Source of the DNA: Beroe forskalii
Taxonomy: Eukaryota > Ctenophora > Nuda > Beroida > Beroidae
Length of the DNA: 64,000 nt
Direction of reading: 5' to 3'
Assembly (NCBI GenBank): GCA_011033025.1
Contig: WFMF01000292.1
Coordinates: forward strand, 62,001 to 126,000
Position numbers and translations under genes: made by a program. Below, one piece after another: positions 1-14,244 of this stretch. Numbering within the stretch: the stretch's first letter is position 1; each line of letters opens with the position of its first letter. The notes beneath the pieces were generated by a model. The model worked only from the letters and a program-made list of their open reading frames with translations, did no database searches and was not told the origin of the DNA.

Positions 1-1652
1 TTGGTGGTTCTCAATGACTTCATAGGCATGGTTTAAAATAATAGCCATTTTATGACGACAATATCAAACTTTAAAATGCTGAATGGTTGACAACATTATC
101 AAACTTTACAATGGGGACTGGATGAAACTTTAAAATGTTGAATTGATGAAATCACCATTGCTTGGAATATCCAGTTCACGCCCACCTCACGACGCTTCTT
201 AAGTTTGCGGCGAGTAGCTAAGTCGGTCAGCTCCACTCGTCGAGAGAACACAAGTCATATGTATGTTATGTTTTCGCAATTTTCGGCATGTGATAATTTA
301 ATAATAATGTAGGGTTTTATAACCTCTCCAAACGTCAGACCCTGATATATATATTTATATAATTTCTTATTTTAACCTATAAATATTTTGAACCCGTCCT
401 TATATCGAGCAGTACAGCATAATCCGCCTGTATTCGTGTACAAATTATATGATAGAACGAGCTCAGGATTCCATTTTCATTCATATTTCTGAAGTTCTTC
501 GAAATTTAAATTCCATTTATTGGACATGCGCAGACCAAATTCTTGCAGCTGAAAGTCGCGTTCATCTATACACGACAACCCGTCGCAGACCTTTCGACTT
601 TATCCCCTAATTTGAGCGTTAAAAATCGATTTATTCGCATCAAGTGCGGTATTTTTCTTGGAACTCCGACTTTTAAACCTTACAAATGACTATTAAATAG
701 GAAATATAGTTCCGCTAGTTTGTTTCGGGTACCCAATTTATCCATTTTTAAGGTGCTTATTCGCGATTGGCAACAGAATAATACCTGAATTTCTCTGACT
801 TAAACCGTAGCATTTGTGCAGACTGAACTCCCTGAATAACATCCCTACTTATGTTACATACATAACCATCTGATTCCTACTACAATTTATTATAAGATTA
901 CGTTTAGAGGTTTAAGACCAAAGAATCAAGTACCATTGTTCAGGAATAGTTGTACGATTGTTTCTTCACAATATCTAATTAAAAATGCTTTTTATATAAC
1001 TTGTTGCGTTTTCTTGCCTACTACTATGCTGTTTTGTTGGTAATTATTTCTATTCTTACCTGAGAACATGATAATGCAGATAGCGACTAGATTCCCGATC
1101 AAAGATTTAATTTTCAATGCATTTTTATTTTTCATCGCAATTTTCTTAAATGCTTGACAGTGGTTCATATACATCAATTTAACAATTGTCAGATAATAGC
1201 CAAAACAAACTTATGGCATCCATTATTGCAATCGAATGGTACCATACTATAGCTGGGTGAACTTTTTGATCATTTTGGACAATGATGAATTCATATTTTC
1301 AAACATGATTCACTGTTTTACTGTTGCTTACTTATAGGGTAACTTATAGGGTAGTAAATTTATCATTGCTGAGGCTACAGAGTCCAGTAACCGTATTAGA
1401 AGAAGAAATTTGTCGGTTCTCTAATTGTTAGTTACCTATTTCATTTTGCTGCTACTTCAGGTACGTTGTTACTTGAACCGATTACTGAAAGGAACAAAGT
1501 CTCCCAACAAAACAAGAATATGAATATGCCTATTTGTGTTGCTATTTTTTCTTTTCAATAGATGTTATAACAGTTTTAGTCCTTCTTTTGTTTGTTTTTG
1601 TTTGTTTGTTCTTGTTTCTTTGTTTTTGTGGATTAGACTGATATATCAAGAC
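1..1652. other. Gene-free 5' flank
   Basis: No exon or RNA gene is recognisable. The first 150 bases hold about three degenerate ~37-bp units sharing a motif like ATCAAACTTTAAAATG. A minus-strand copy of the dispersed ~45-bp repeat family lies at about 14-59. A short T/G-rich tract (TTTGTTTG units) lies near 1585-1630, just before the first candidate promoter. Confidence 0.5.
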
Positions 1653-1659
1653 TATATAA
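1653..1659 (+). promoter_or_regulatory. Candidate TATA box of exon A
   Basis: TATATAA lies 58 bases upstream of the ATG at 1717, followed by a C/T-rich stretch that would be a short 5' leader. The spacing suits a TATA-driven start near 1680-1690. AT-rich DNA produces such matches by chance, so this rests only on position. Confidence 0.3.
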
Positions 1660-1716
1660 CCTCCTCTCACACCCCCTCTTCACTCTAAGGACCCTACAGA
1701 CTCCTTCTCCGGAACC

Positions 1717-1873
1717 ATGTCTTTCAATCTGTTCCACCGGAAGAGGAGTAAGGTGCTGGTGGCCCCAGAGGAGATGATGACATTTAGCAACTACATGGGC
1801 TCCCAGGGAGGCGTCGCTCTTAGGGCTGTGTTGGAGGAGGATGACGAGCCACCGCTTCCCATCGAGACATTGC
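1717..1873 (+). CDS. Candidate first exon A, upstream part of EF-hand locus
   Basis: An ATG opens a GC-rich 52-codon reading frame in otherwise AT-rich DNA. It is followed by a good donor (TTGC|GTGAGT) leaving phase 1. The peptide starts MSFNLFHRKRSK, is basic and then acidic (LEEDDEPPLP), and looks disordered. The end phase matches exon B at 12707, giving ...PIETL-R-AIHLYIKP. Its start resembles that of the exon at 26745 ([13 protein letters not shown]), suggesting alternative N-termini of one locus. The link to the EF-hand exons is inference. It could be a separate gene. Confidence 0.45.
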
Positions 1874-4800
1874 GTGAGTCCAAAGCATGCCCTTGTCAGG
1901 GTGACGATATATTATACATTGGTGTAACGTCCAATTATTATCTGACAATAAATATTAAATGGGGCAAAGTAAGCTGTTTTTATACATGGACGGGATGACC
2001 GGATGATCGGCTGAGTTCTTGGTTTCTGCCTAGGTACTAAGCGAGGATTAATGTTCGACCCACGACTCGGCCAAGAGCAGAAAAGTCATTTCTCGGTTCG
2101 AGAGCTGACGGAGGACTCGGTTTTAACCTCGGTTTTTACCGAGGCCTTGGTCAAGTAAACAGCTCCCGATCGATCATTGATGAATGATCAGACTTATAAT
2201 CTGGCTTGGGATAGCAAACTCCTTTATGCCAAAAGTTGGGCCGTATCAATTCAAGCTGTACCCGGGATCCCGTTCATGCCCTCAATCAGTGATTGTCTCA
2301 GAATCTATAAAAAGCATTTTTCAATTTATTCCTTTATTGAAAGGTGATGCAGCCAAACTTTCGAAGCGCAATTTTACAATGCCAAAGATGAGATTAACCG
2401 ATTTTGGGGTAAAAGATATCACTTCTATAACTTGACATTTCATCTATTAACGAGTTTTATTCTAACCCGTATGAAAGCTTAATCAAGCCAATCAAATCAA
2501 ACAAAACGATAATCCATCTGGCCAAAAATCATTATCGTACTCCTTTGAAACTAAAAAGATCATCGAACAGATAAGTGAGAACTGAAATGGCGTCGCAGAG
2601 CTATCAACTGTCTAAGTGCAAATTGACATTAAAGAGAAGATGGCAGGTATGGCTTTGCGTGGATGTCACAACAAGTGTCTGTTTATAGCATTGAAAGGGG
2701 CATGGAATTATATCAGTTATCTTTTTGCTAAATCCTGCATCTCCCTAGCTGGCTGAGAGGCTGGGTTTGAAATACAAAATTTATGACGCGCGCTGTAACG
2801 CGCAGCACTCCATGAATCTGATCTGAGAAATCGAGAATATGCGCGGCATTTCAGCTTTTGTTGTTTTATCTTGCCGCTATAAAGAGGAGAATTCTATAGA
2901 ATCTGTACAGCGGGTGGACCAGATGTCTAAGCTGTCGGGCGTCGGCCCGTGTAAGACAGCTTCTGGTGGTAAACATTTTATACAAATACCAAAATACCCT
3001 GATATATACACCAAGACATACGGTCTGTGTAAGAGGTCATGAAGTACAAGATCGCCTGTTGATGTCTTGCTCTCGTTACGATCGGTCCGAAGCAGTAACA
3101 GAGCGTTTTGCCTGACACTTACTTCTTTGCTTTGTATAAAACATGCTCGGGATTTCTCTTGACAGTAACGTTAAGTTAAGAAGAACACATTCCGGTGTTT
3201 ACTTGAGTATTTAGAGGACTTGCCTTCTAAATATTTACTGATCATGACTCGAACTTTTGGTCGATATATTATATTATTATATGTTGAACATGCTTTAGGC
3301 AATCATATGTACACAGAATTATTACTAAGGCATCATGATTCATATGACAATGTCAAAGATCATTTAATAATATAAGTGCTTGGACGCTTGGTAGCATTAA
3401 ATAATTTGACATAATATTTGGGTTTAGTGAATCCAATTTCATGCTGCTATCACCTTTTGTCGCTTTAATATACAGGAGAAATGGCGGTCAAGGACCATAG
3501 GCGGTCGGGAGACAACACATTATCATAGTTCGGGATTGTCTATTGATATGACTCAGGATATAGCCGTGCATAGCTTCTAATGAAATATTATAGTTGAGTT
3601 TCATATGTTGAGATTCATATCATGACGTACTCTGAGCGATGTTACTGTGCCAGTCGGTGGCATACGGTCGTACGTCTGAATAGTCCTAACGTGAAAACAA
3701 GTCTGATTATCGAATCATCCGAGGTGTGATGGCCGGCTCAGCAGAAAATATAAGTAACATACCTGTAACTCAGCAGCTTTTATGTTGGTTTGATTTTATT
3801 CGGTTGCTTGTACATAAAATATATACGTGATTTTCGGATTCGATTGAATGCACTGGCGTTATATCTGATCAACGGACATAGATAAACAAGGAGTTGCACT
3901 AACTAAACACGGTATCCTAATTCGTTGGATTTACAGTAAAAGTAACCTACGGAAAGATGGTATCTTACATATTCGGATTAGGCTAGGATTTAGTGGAATA
4001 GCAAGAATGTGAATATCAACTACTGCATTCAGTAGTATCTACCCTGTGCCATAATCCATGGAAATAGGTTTAAGTCAGTTCTCTGCGCGGCTTGCAAGAC
4101 AGTTACTAGTTAGGACCGTGATGTCACGGAAATGCCCATATAAGGAAATATTAGGTTGTTTTCCATATATGGTAACTTTCTTGCGTCACTGCCGGCCACG
4201 TTTAACTGGATAACACGTATATCGATAAGCCGCAGTTGTCCATTGACGTGCCAACTGACGTAGAGTGAACGTACTATGCTTTATTGAGCTTCGCTTTACT
4301 AGACCATGGAATAAATATAAATGTGAGAGAAACCAAAACAAATAATTCTTCTCGAAAATATTTGTTTGAACTCTAAAGTCTTTTGACTTTTTGTGATCGT
4401 TTATGTTTGCGTTGCTTTTGTTTGATACAATCATGCAACGTTTGTCATATCTCTTGGTACAAGTTCAAATTGGTACCAGGGTAGTGCGACTGTGCTAGGG
4501 ATTGGTTGTCACTATTGAGATTTCGCAAAAACAAACTCTTACAATCCATGCATCTAAAAATATCTCAATCAAGGATTGTTCATCTTTCAATTGCTATTGT
4601 TTTTTTCTTGTTTTCACGAAAGACGTCTAAGCTTATCACCTGATCATGAAAAACACTTAAACATGCAAAATGTTTTATTCTCAACAAATTTCCACCACGA
4701 TATAATTTTACTCCTGAAGAGTGTGTTTTGAAACTGGAACCCGCACCAAAACTTTCTAAAACATTATTTCGACTTCCTTCAGAGAAAATAGCAAAAACAA

Positions 4801-5146
4801 TTTGACATTTTCCGGGTAAACATTCTGTAAACTTCCACCCAGTGAATACTCAGAGCACATATAATATCAAAACAGGGTGGATTTTAAGCGAATCAGCTAA
4901 GTGACAAAGTTTTCTCATGCACAAAAACTCCGACATTTTTATACTTTCAGCACAATTCCTCACAACTCCGACCCGATATCACCACCCAAAACGTTAGCTA
5001 TTGTCGTACGTCAATAAGAGTGCATTCGACTTTGCCTTCAACACCACAAAAAGTAGCAGTTATATGTACTAATCCCCGACATGCACTCTCCACTCGGCTG
5101 CAGAACTTATCTCTGGACAGGCTGTGGAGGAGTAATATGGCAGGGA

Positions 5147-5188
5147 TACGTCACTAACTCACTGCTCTAAACCACGGTTATGACGTCA
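5147..5188 (+). repeat. Dispersed TGACGTCA-ended repeat, copy
   Basis: Shares the order ACGTCA, then AACTCAC, TCTAAACCA, then TGACGTCA with the other family members. The spacing matches the copies at 12208 and 20854. Confidence 0.55.
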
Positions 5189-5866
5189 CTACCTTACAGC
5201 TGCACATTGTGCTGCGTGGCCTTCACATTTCAGTGCAGTGAGCCTTTTCACGCAACGTATACACATGAATATATATTACTTATATTCTCTGCTTTGATGT
5301 CACATGTTTACTGCGAGCACTTGCAGTTAATTCATCTTATTCCTTTGTGTGCACTGATCTCAGCTGCCTTCATTTTGTGTTTCATAGGGTTGTAAAACAT
5401 GTGATCTAGCTGATATAAGTCAAAAGTTACGTGATAGTTTTGTTGTGTATCGGGACCAATAATAAGCTCGCAAGAATTTTATCGGTCAAAAAATGAAAAA
5501 TAACGAGACCAGTTCGTTCTTGTTTATGCTTACGTGAAGTGTTATTGAGGTTTTGTCGTGGCTTTCTGGGTATCGTTATGTTTTACTGAGTATGAGATTT
5601 CTTACACAGATGGTAAGAAATATTCTAATGCTGATGATCTGGTGTCATCTTTAAAAAATAGGAACACACGAATTTAAATCCCAAAGTTTTAGTAATGAAA
5701 AAGTAAAGCCTGAAGCGACTGTACGTGCGAGCACAATGCACATCCACGTTAATTCCAGCTAATTCCATCTAATTGATGAGGAGGCCTTACTTCACTGTAA
5801 TTACCAAACCACAGGAGCATTACTCATCATTCTTAGAGCAGTGAGTGAGCAATGCCAGGATGGCAG

Positions 5867-5905
5867 TGACATCACCATCATGGTTTAGAATGGTCAGTAG
5901 ATGAC
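5867..5905 (-). repeat. Dispersed TGACGTCA-ended repeat, copy
   Basis: Reverse-strand member: reading minus, CGTCATC, then GACCATTCTAAACCATGATG, then GTGATGTCA. Both terminal half-palindromes are present, one with C to T decay. Confidence 0.6.
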
Positions 5906-7217
5906 GAAGAGGGGCCAATACTTTATTGTGGGGCTACCAGCATGTCAACATGTACTTAAGTAAAGGGTCGAAGTGGGTTTAATTAAGGCCATGAAAACAT
6001 TGACTTTGGTGCACTTCATCGGTAAGGAAATTAGAACTCAAATAAGAGGATAGAGCCTGCTTTCAACACTTACTTGGAAAATAAAGGGGAGTTTCATCAT
6101 TTCAGAATTATTGATCAAGCCTTAAATAAGAGAATAAATCCGGATAAATATTTTATGATTCCATACATCGCTATCCACGAAGAATTAAATAAATTACACG
6201 GGTCTTATTTTAGGGAATTTTCGTCACTTGAGATATGATTTTATTCCATCAACATATCGGACGACCGCATATAGCTCGGTTTTCAAAGGATATCAACACC
6301 TTTAATCCAAGGCAGGGTTTGAAAAGTAAGCGCCTGGAAGTGACCTCAAAATGATGTATGACACTGAGCAACTCATGACCTCAAGCTGGGGTTATTCCGT
6401 GCGCGCGCGCGTCTTGTAATCAAGAAACGTCCAACTATAACGCGACAATTACGAGCATAGTTAGCACCCAAACACTCAACAAACCGGCAGACAATACTTG
6501 ATTAAATTAATAAATATAAAATATACAGATAATATTCAAATAATAATATAAATAAATATAGGTACTTGTTCACCAGAACGTCCAGGACATATCGGCTAAA
6601 TTTACACACCATGGTATACCAACTTCAATTCAATTATCAAGTGAATAATATTAAATGGTTTTTAGAGGAGAAGGAGGACTTTGGAAAAACTTGTATATTT
6701 TCCACCCTGTCTACAGTATTTGCGGGCACATACTATAGACCGTCAATTTACTTTTCCCAAAGGCTGTATTTCAGTAGTTTAGACTCCAGTAATCGTCTAG
6801 AAAGTAAGCTTTACCTGCTAACTTTCCCCTACTTAGATACTAATTTCCCAGGAAGTAGATCCAGTATCTAACACTCTGTATTTAACACTATTGCTACAAC
6901 TTCAACAGACACAATTTAACACTATAGCTCAGTGATGGTAGTACTACTAACACATATAATATGAGTAAAGGAGTAAAGCATATACAGTACCATGACCGTA
7001 ATAATATGTAACGGACGTGAAGTGATACTAACTGCAACCTAGAGAGAATATTTTGTACCTTGTAGGTTATCACTCTTGCAAGACTTTATGCGTCGCTAGG
7101 AGCGAATGTATGTGTTGTATCTTTAGTTTGTAGCGTCAAACTTTCTAATACCCCTCCTCCCCACTCCCTTCAGCACTTCTCTCTTCCACTTCCACCCTTC
7201 TTCCATAGAATCACAGT

Positions 7218-7283
7218 TTCTTCTACACTTCTGATATAAATGTCATGCATTTCTTCTACACTTCTGATATAAATGTCATGCAT
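7218..7283 (+). repeat. Exact 33-bp tandem duplication
   Basis: A 33-base unit (core CACTTCTGATATAAATGTCA) occurs twice back to back with no mismatch. This implies a recent event or an assembly artefact. Confidence 0.8.
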
Positions 7284-9718
7284 TCCTTCGTTTTTGCCCA
7301 GTCTTTTCAGTTGTTTTCGCCTTTCATACCTTCTCCCCTTCTTTCTTACTTTCTACATTTCCCATCACCTTGCTCACACAGTCATCCTTCTTTTTTTGCA
7401 TTCATCTACTTTCCATTCTTCTCCCTTTCATTTCTTTTTCTGCTCTCTACCAGTGCTTCTTTCTACTCTTCTTACATCAGTCCCGATATTAAAAGCGATA
7501 AATTGTCTTAGTTTTTTTTTTCTTTTTCATTTTAGGAAGAGATGTCGAAATAGCTTTTATTCATGAATTTTGGAGCAGTCAGCAGAGGATCCATCATGTT
7601 TAAGTCCAGCCATTGGACAAACGTTTAGGTAGCGATTTCTAATGAGCCAATATTTCCACTACATTCATCGAGTCCACTGGAAACAATCATTCAATTGGGC
7701 GTTATGGTGCCCATTACATCAATTTGGATGAATCCAATGGTAACAATGTAAGATGGGTATGTGGGAACCATTTGCAAGTTTGGTTCAATAAATTCACTGT
7801 GCCATTATGTAATAGACCCAGCCATTAAAAACAAAGAATCAATTGGACATCAGGACATGCCCGAAGTTGTGAAAGGTACATGTGCCATACATTGTAAGAT
7901 TTTATGAATGATCCATAGGATCCTATGCGAAGTATCCGTTCATTGAATCCTTATTCCACAATCCATTAAACAACATAATCTATGATTGATTCATTGATCC
8001 CAATTGTATCGAGGGATCCGTCGTAGCATAAGATAGGAACATTATTGGTTATCGCCGATAAAAAATTTCGAACCTATAATGCAAACCTTATTCTCCTTTT
8101 TTCTTTTCTTTCACCTTGTCTTCCAAAAAGGTATTTCCTCCCATTAGCAGCAATGCCGCATGTTTAAATCCTCCCAATAAATCTGAACCGAATTTCTAAC
8201 TAGTGGAGCGGAGGTATGGGGGCTGAATTGCCTCCAGGTCATAACCAACAGGATTTCAACTCATACTTCAGTCTGATTTCAAAGTATTTTAAATGCACAA
8301 TTTCGAATGAAGCAAGAATAAATTCTATAAAAAATTCAGGATTGCGGAGGTCTGGGGCAGTAGCCCCAGAAGCCTGAAGTCTTCATTAAATAAGGTTGTC
8401 ATCTCAAAAGGATTTATGTCAGTCTAATTTTGAAATATCACCTCTAAAGTTTGGGCTTCGTGTGTCTCAAGTGTCAACATCACCTTCACATACACAAAAG
8501 AATTGCTGAGATGGTAAATTTACAAAATTTTGAATGCCCTTTGCAAATGCAGGCTGCAGTAATTCGTCTCAAGTTTGAGTATTTTGAATATGCCTAGGGA
8601 ATGTTTGAAGGACGTTTTTATTTTGAGTAAACATCGCTTTTGAGTTTTGAACCTTTTAAAAGTATAACCCTGGATTAAATTCCAAATCCACCCGATCTGA
8701 AATCCACTCCTCTGCCATACTCTCCTCTCACTTTTTCTACTCTTTTATGTTCTCACCACCTTCTCTGTACCCCTTCTTCAGTCTACGTTCCTTCTATAAT
8801 ATCTTCACTCATGTATCAACCACCTGTATTTTGCAGTCTCCTCTTTTCCTGCCCTTCCCTCACTTCCCTCTTCTTTTCTTTCCATCTGGTCTGACCCATG
8901 CACCCATTTTCCATAATTCCTTTCCTCCACTCTTCCCTCTTTTTCAACCCGCTCTCCATTGTATAATTTCCTCCTCTTCACACATCTTCCGACCCTCTAG
9001 GATTACACAACGTGTCAGCAGCAATCTCTTTTATAGTCTTTTAACGTGTCCACTCCTATTGATTCTCTGAGCTGGACGTTACAAATCTCAGTAAAACATA
9101 CAATACTTGGAGAGTGTTATGTCACTTTCATTGTGTAAGGTTAGAGTATGGCTGCTTTCCCACAGCCTACCTCACCAGGTCGTCCTCTAATAACGTGTTA
9201 CTGGTAACCACTGTTCCCTGATTCGCTGAAAGCTTGTCTCATCATTACGGACACATGTGTGCAGTAATAAACTGAACAGCTCATTTAATGGGCGTGCTAC
9301 TTCATTATTTGTATAGAGTCCGATTCATTATATGTTTGTCGATTTGGTGTGATTTCTCCGTCCGAGTAAAATGTCTTTGGGCGTATTGTCCATGTCGTAT
9401 TGTTTATCTTTGGAATCCGCTAGACCTCAAAGCACGCACTTAAAAGTTCAAATTTCCGGGCCAAAAAATACGCCTCCGTCAAAAGCATCGCAAGCAGTAA
9501 ATATTGGTTAAGCTTGTTTTTAACTCGTGGTATATTGTTGTAAAACAAAACGCGGCAAAGTGTCTCAAAGTGTGTAGTAATTGGATAGGAGAGGTATTTT
9601 AACAGCCATCCCTCAGGCTGCACACTATAATTGATGAGGAACACGCCTAACATTTAATGAAATGCTGACATTACGCAATATATCAACAGGGCGAGTATAC
9701 GAGAAACGGATGGTTTGA

Positions 9719-9759
9719 AGTCATTGATTCACCATTTTAAACCATGATAATGATGTCAT
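9719..9759 (+). repeat. Dispersed TGACGTCA-ended repeat, copy
   Basis: Contains GTCATTGATTCACCATTTTA, then AACCATGATAATGATGTCAT, followed by CCAGCCGCCT. The CCGCCT tail is shared with the copy near 18040. Confidence 0.6.
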
Positions 9760-12207
9760 TCCCAGCCGCCTAACGTTCGTACCAGGGTCGCTAAAAATAA
9801 GAGTTGGATGAAACCATCGAAACATTCCTCACGAATGCCTATTAGTGATCTGCCGACAACATTAACAAGAACAAATAAACATATGACTGAATAAATCGAG
9901 AGTAAACTTATCAACATTCATGATGGTATACGGCAGAGAGTTACGTACGAACTGTTGTAGGTTTGCAACTTTGTCTCATTCTTGAGAAGGACTCGATAGT
10001 ATTTCTTTGCATGTTTTGTGGAATTATTAAGTCATTGGGTCACTTAGTGAGCTTATGGCACTCATACCACTGACAGAATGTTTATGTTATTGACTTTCTG
10101 CCGAGTTGTCGACTGCATCTGGAAATTTGTTCGATAATTTTCGTAAAATTTTATTCGTCCCAAAACAGGCATTTTAAAGCATTTGTTACGCAATATGCAA
10201 CTACTGTAGTCTGTCGTTTTGTCGATTGCATCTGACATCGGCGACATATTACCCACAGGTTCCATTTGGCATTGACCAATCAGCGCACGAGTCAACCATC
10301 AACGCATCCGCTATCGGTCAATACCGGAGGGATCTGTGAGTAAGATAAACACTGGTGGTATATTTTGACAATGCCGACTTTCGATATTTCCAAGAAATCC
10401 TTCTCCGTTCCACAACGCATTTTTTCCGACAAAAAGTCAAAAGTATTCCAGACTTCGGGATAAGTTATCGGAGAAAATAAAGTTCAGCATGCTCCGATTA
10501 TCATAATATATACAAAATTCATAAATAATTCTACCAATATCATTCATAATTAACGTCAGATTTTCTGTTTTCTGATGAAAATACGTGGTAAAAGTTGTTA
10601 AACTTAGGTTTATAACACAGGGGTGTAGGCTGACCTAACCTTGTGAGAATAAGGACGTTGAGTACGAAAGATAGACCGTTCCACGGCATAAACTTACCAT
10701 TATAAACAATGATAATGACGAAACTTTGGCCCGCCTATCATAGACGCACGAGCTATAATATTTGTGTTTTTTGCTAATCAGTTCTCCAATCCGCGCTACG
10801 ACCGTGCTGACTGTATGTTATTTTTGCAAAAATAGTTAACTTACGTTCTTTTTACGTTATGTATCCTAACATAGCACGCGAGTCAGACCCTTATACTGGT
10901 TGCAGTTTTTACTTGGAATTTCTTGGTCGAAATTTCTGGTATTTTCGTCAGATTATAATGCTCGCATGAACGTACATGTAGCTAACTTGTTAACTTGGTT
11001 AAGATTTGGTTGAGGCGTAGGGTCATCAGAGTTCATAAGACCCAAATGATAACTAACAATTTTTAAAAGATGTTGTCAATTTTGGTCGATTTTTTTAAAT
11101 ATTCGAAAAATTAAATTCTTGACACATTTGACAGATCTTCGGTTACAACGAAATTTAAAAAGCAATATAAGCGACTTATTGATCCTGTAACATCATATTT
11201 GCAAGTCAGAAGAGGATACCTTCAAACTTAATATAGTGATCTTGACATCGGAAGCCGCTTAATCTTGGTGCCATGAATCTAGAAAAGATAATGACTTATT
11301 AAGGATGTCGTCATACTATGCCGCATATAATATGCTATAACGTAGTGCAGTGCATACTAGATTAACTAAGGAACAATGATGCGTAGTGAGTAGTCAGTCA
11401 TCGCCCATCCTCCAGTAAATCATGTGCTACGTCATCATAAATTAAAAAATTTCTGTCAGGATATATAACTTTTGAGAATTACGAAGTTATCTCAACACCT
11501 TCCTAAAAACAATACGTTGCGACTTACGACATTTCCGTGATGCAATCATTTTTATGCTACTTAACCAGTGCAACTCTTTGCTCGCTGAGAATACGCACTT
11601 TTTAGTAATCGAAATTTCTGATTTTACATGGAATTTTCATCGTCGATATTCTTCATAGCTTTGAATAAGTTATAGTTCCAGAAAGTCGTCGCTTACTATA
11701 TAGCGACGAGGTTAGTTAATTACATAAGTACATGATTGATAGTAAGTTAGCACTCATTTAACATTTTATCACCCAACGCTAGCGTCCACCTTTTATATTT
11801 ACTAATTTGAGCGTTGATTCAAGAATTATCTACTTTTTCCATGATAATTTTATTTATACGAGCGCGAAGGCTCTCTAGTCTCTACACAATCGTCGTTTTT
11901 TGCATTTTTGAACTGGTATCTCCTTGCATCAGGAATTTCTAAATTTTTTGATCGTGCGCATTCGTTATTTAAAGAAAAAAAAAACACAAATTTATATTTT
12001 TTATATACATTATGTAAAAAGCAGTAATTTCTTTTAGGTCTTCACATACTGAAAGATCATGATGAAATGATGACCTACATTTTGAGCATGAGATATAAAA
12101 ATTAGGTACCTATTCTCATTCTTCTCCTTCGTCGCATACCGATGCGATATGTAGAGATATATATCTTCTCTCCACGGGTCACACACGCCTTAACCGTACT
12201 CCGTGAA

Positions 12208-12246
12208 ACGTCATCAACTCACCACGGTAAACCATGATCATGACGT
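12208..12246 (+). repeat. Dispersed TGACGTCA-ended repeat, copy
   Basis: ACGTCATCAACTCACCACGG followed by TAAACCATGATCATGACGT. Full-length member lying about 460 bases upstream of exon B. Confidence 0.6.
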
Positions 12247-12706
12247 TTTCATCAACGGCCTTAATTATATACTCAACCGTGATCTTCAAACAAGAAAACA
12301 TACTAATGAACCTCCCCAAGACCATAATATATATCGTGATTTATAAGCTGGATCGGACAATCCTGGTGAATCCTAAAGCAGTTTCCGGGAATTACTTGGG
12401 TAGAGTTGGTCAATCGTTTTTTGTTGTTGTTGTTGTATTGATGATCATTATTCAGCTCTTTTCATCATATTATATATTTGTATTTTATGCTCCCGTAGAA
12501 TTTTATATTTGCTATTCAGCAATATCTTCCATATGACTTAACGTTTTATATCTGAATCGTTTTCAGCTTGTTTTCGATCATTTTATAGTTTAGACCTACC
12601 TCGTAGTAAAACAATAAAACCCCTTCATTATACTCATAAAATATTCTTAAATCCTATATCTTTAATCCTTCCCTATCTCCTGCGAAGTACACATTATCAA
12701 TGAGAG

Positions 12707-12862
12707 GAGCAATCCATCTGTACATCAAGCCTGCCAAAGGCAGCCCTGGAGCGCACAGCAGACGGTCCCCCTTCCTGACCCCCCGCCACTCGCCCCGGGA
12801 AACCAGGCCCAGAAGAGGAAGCAATGTCAGCCTCAACGCCCTCATCCCCGACATGGAAAAAC
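12707..12862 (+). CDS. Candidate exon B, Ser/Pro/Arg-rich linker
   Basis: A GC-rich 156-base block opens after ATGAGAG| and ends AAAAAC|GTGAGA. It starts with two bases of a split codon, matching the phase-1 donor of exon A, and leaves phase 1. The peptide (AIHLYIKPAKGSPGAHSRRS and onward to GSNVSLNALIPDMEK) is rich in Ser, Pro and Arg with no known domain. The exon at 26745 offers no convincing acceptor in the matching phase, so an unseen exon, a sequence error or a separate gene is possible. A decayed copy of its 3' end lies at 26627-26664. Confidence 0.45.
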
Positions 12863-13457
12863 GTGAGATATTATTACCTTGTTTTTATATGTCAGGTATT
12901 ATCCCTCGGGCTGCGCCCTCGGGAAGTATCTCCGAAAGGACCCGATTAGCGCGTGTCTATGTATTTTTTAGACACCAGGGATTGGAAAACGTGAGCTTCA
13001 ATCATCTTTTGTTCATAGATATCAGTTATGGAAAAACTCGAGATTTTATCTATCTTATTCATTTATTTGGAAACCTGGTACAGAAAAAGGTAAGAGACTT
13101 AAGTCTTAACAAATGATATACAGACTACAGATAGATTACTATTAGGCGTAGTGGATATACGTATCGCCTTAAATCGGGTTCCTGAAAGCTCCTTTAAGAA
13201 TCAAGGTGATATTGGCTCAATATAAGGGGGCATGGACGAATAAGCGCTTCAAATCAAGCGCCTGATTCATGAATAATGAACATCAGCGTTTACTTCATTT
13301 AGTAAGTTAGTTAATTCTCAAGCTGCAATTATAGATTTTGCTACTTTCTGGAGGTTTCAAAAATCTTATGATTTGTCCGACGTATGTGTGTATTTGAGCC
13401 TTGAGGCCAGGGAGCGAAATTGCAAAAGGAGCATGGAAATTGCAAGTCGGAAGATTT

Positions 13458-13588
13458 TAAGTTACTTTTAGAAGTTATTACTACAATAATAGAGGATTAA
13501 CTTTTAGATGTTATTACTACAATTTTAGAGTATTAACTTTAAGATGTTATAACTGTACAATATAATAGAGGATTAACTTTTAGATGTT
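13458..13588 (+). repeat. Three ~45-bp degenerate tandem units
   Basis: The motifs TTAGATGTTATTACTACAAT and AGAGGATTAACTTTTAGATG recur about three times with point changes and a small insertion. Local tandem duplication in an intron. Confidence 0.6.
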
Positions 13589-14244
13589 CATGGGACTTCA
13601 ATAACGCAAACACACGTCTTACAATCTGCTAATTGCATATCATAATTTCATATATATGTTGCATAAAATAATGAAATCAGGATGCATACAATATATAATT
13701 GCAAGTGATTTGAAAAGCAACGTATATATATTACATATATTATGCCGGATTACAATAAGTTAATTGTTTTGCCATGATTGTACACGCCAATATATATCAC
13801 GGTTCAGGGCATTCCTGCCAATTTTGCTACGTCAGTCCGTTTGCTTTCGTCTTTTGTTTTCAAGGACGGTTTGTCTGAGACTGGTACAGGCATCAACAGC
13901 CCAGAAGTCGCAGGACAAAGCTTTTTTTTTCTCAACTCCTTTTCAGATTACAAATTATCCAAGTTTCTGTAACATAGGCCCTTTAAGCTTTACTGCTTGG
14001 CTGGCAACATGTTCCACTGTTTATGAACAGGGAGAGTCGCTGAAGAGCGGTCAGTGGACTGCTACTTTGCTCTGGTTTTCTACCATCAGGATGATAGATA
14101 GCCCGTGCCTGGTACAGTTTTTTTCTTCAGACGATATCATACCTTGCAACATCCACTCTGCCTTCGGACAGGATTACATTTAATTCATCACTCTCCCCCA
14201 AGTTGGAGGGGAGATTCAACCCAAATAGAGGTTGAAGTGTAAGT

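Larger units (their letters stand above)
1874..12706. other. Long presumptive intron A, no coding exon recognised
   Basis: About 10.8 kb without a convincing exon. It holds dispersed-repeat copies at 5147-5188, 5867-5905, 9719-9759, 10686-10720 and 12208-12246, and an exact 33-bp tandem duplication at 7218-7283. Pyrimidine-rich stretches at 7150-7480 and 8700-8990 give spurious open frames. The rest is AT-rich unique sequence. Confidence 0.45.

Noticed and set aside
7245..9070. Ser/Phe/Leu-rich open frames at 7245-7566 and 8747-9070
   Set aside because: They lie in pyrimidine-rich stretches, are open in overlapping frames, and show no domain or splice context.
12903..12925. CCCTCGGG direct repeat with GGGCTGCGCCC as a regulatory hairpin
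   Set aside because: Too short to separate from a generic GC-rich repeat fragment; no partner copy clear enough to support a feature.
13764..14183. 139-codon plus frame
   Set aside because: AT-rich codon use like its surroundings, an overlapping open frame in another phase, and no recognisable domain or splice site.
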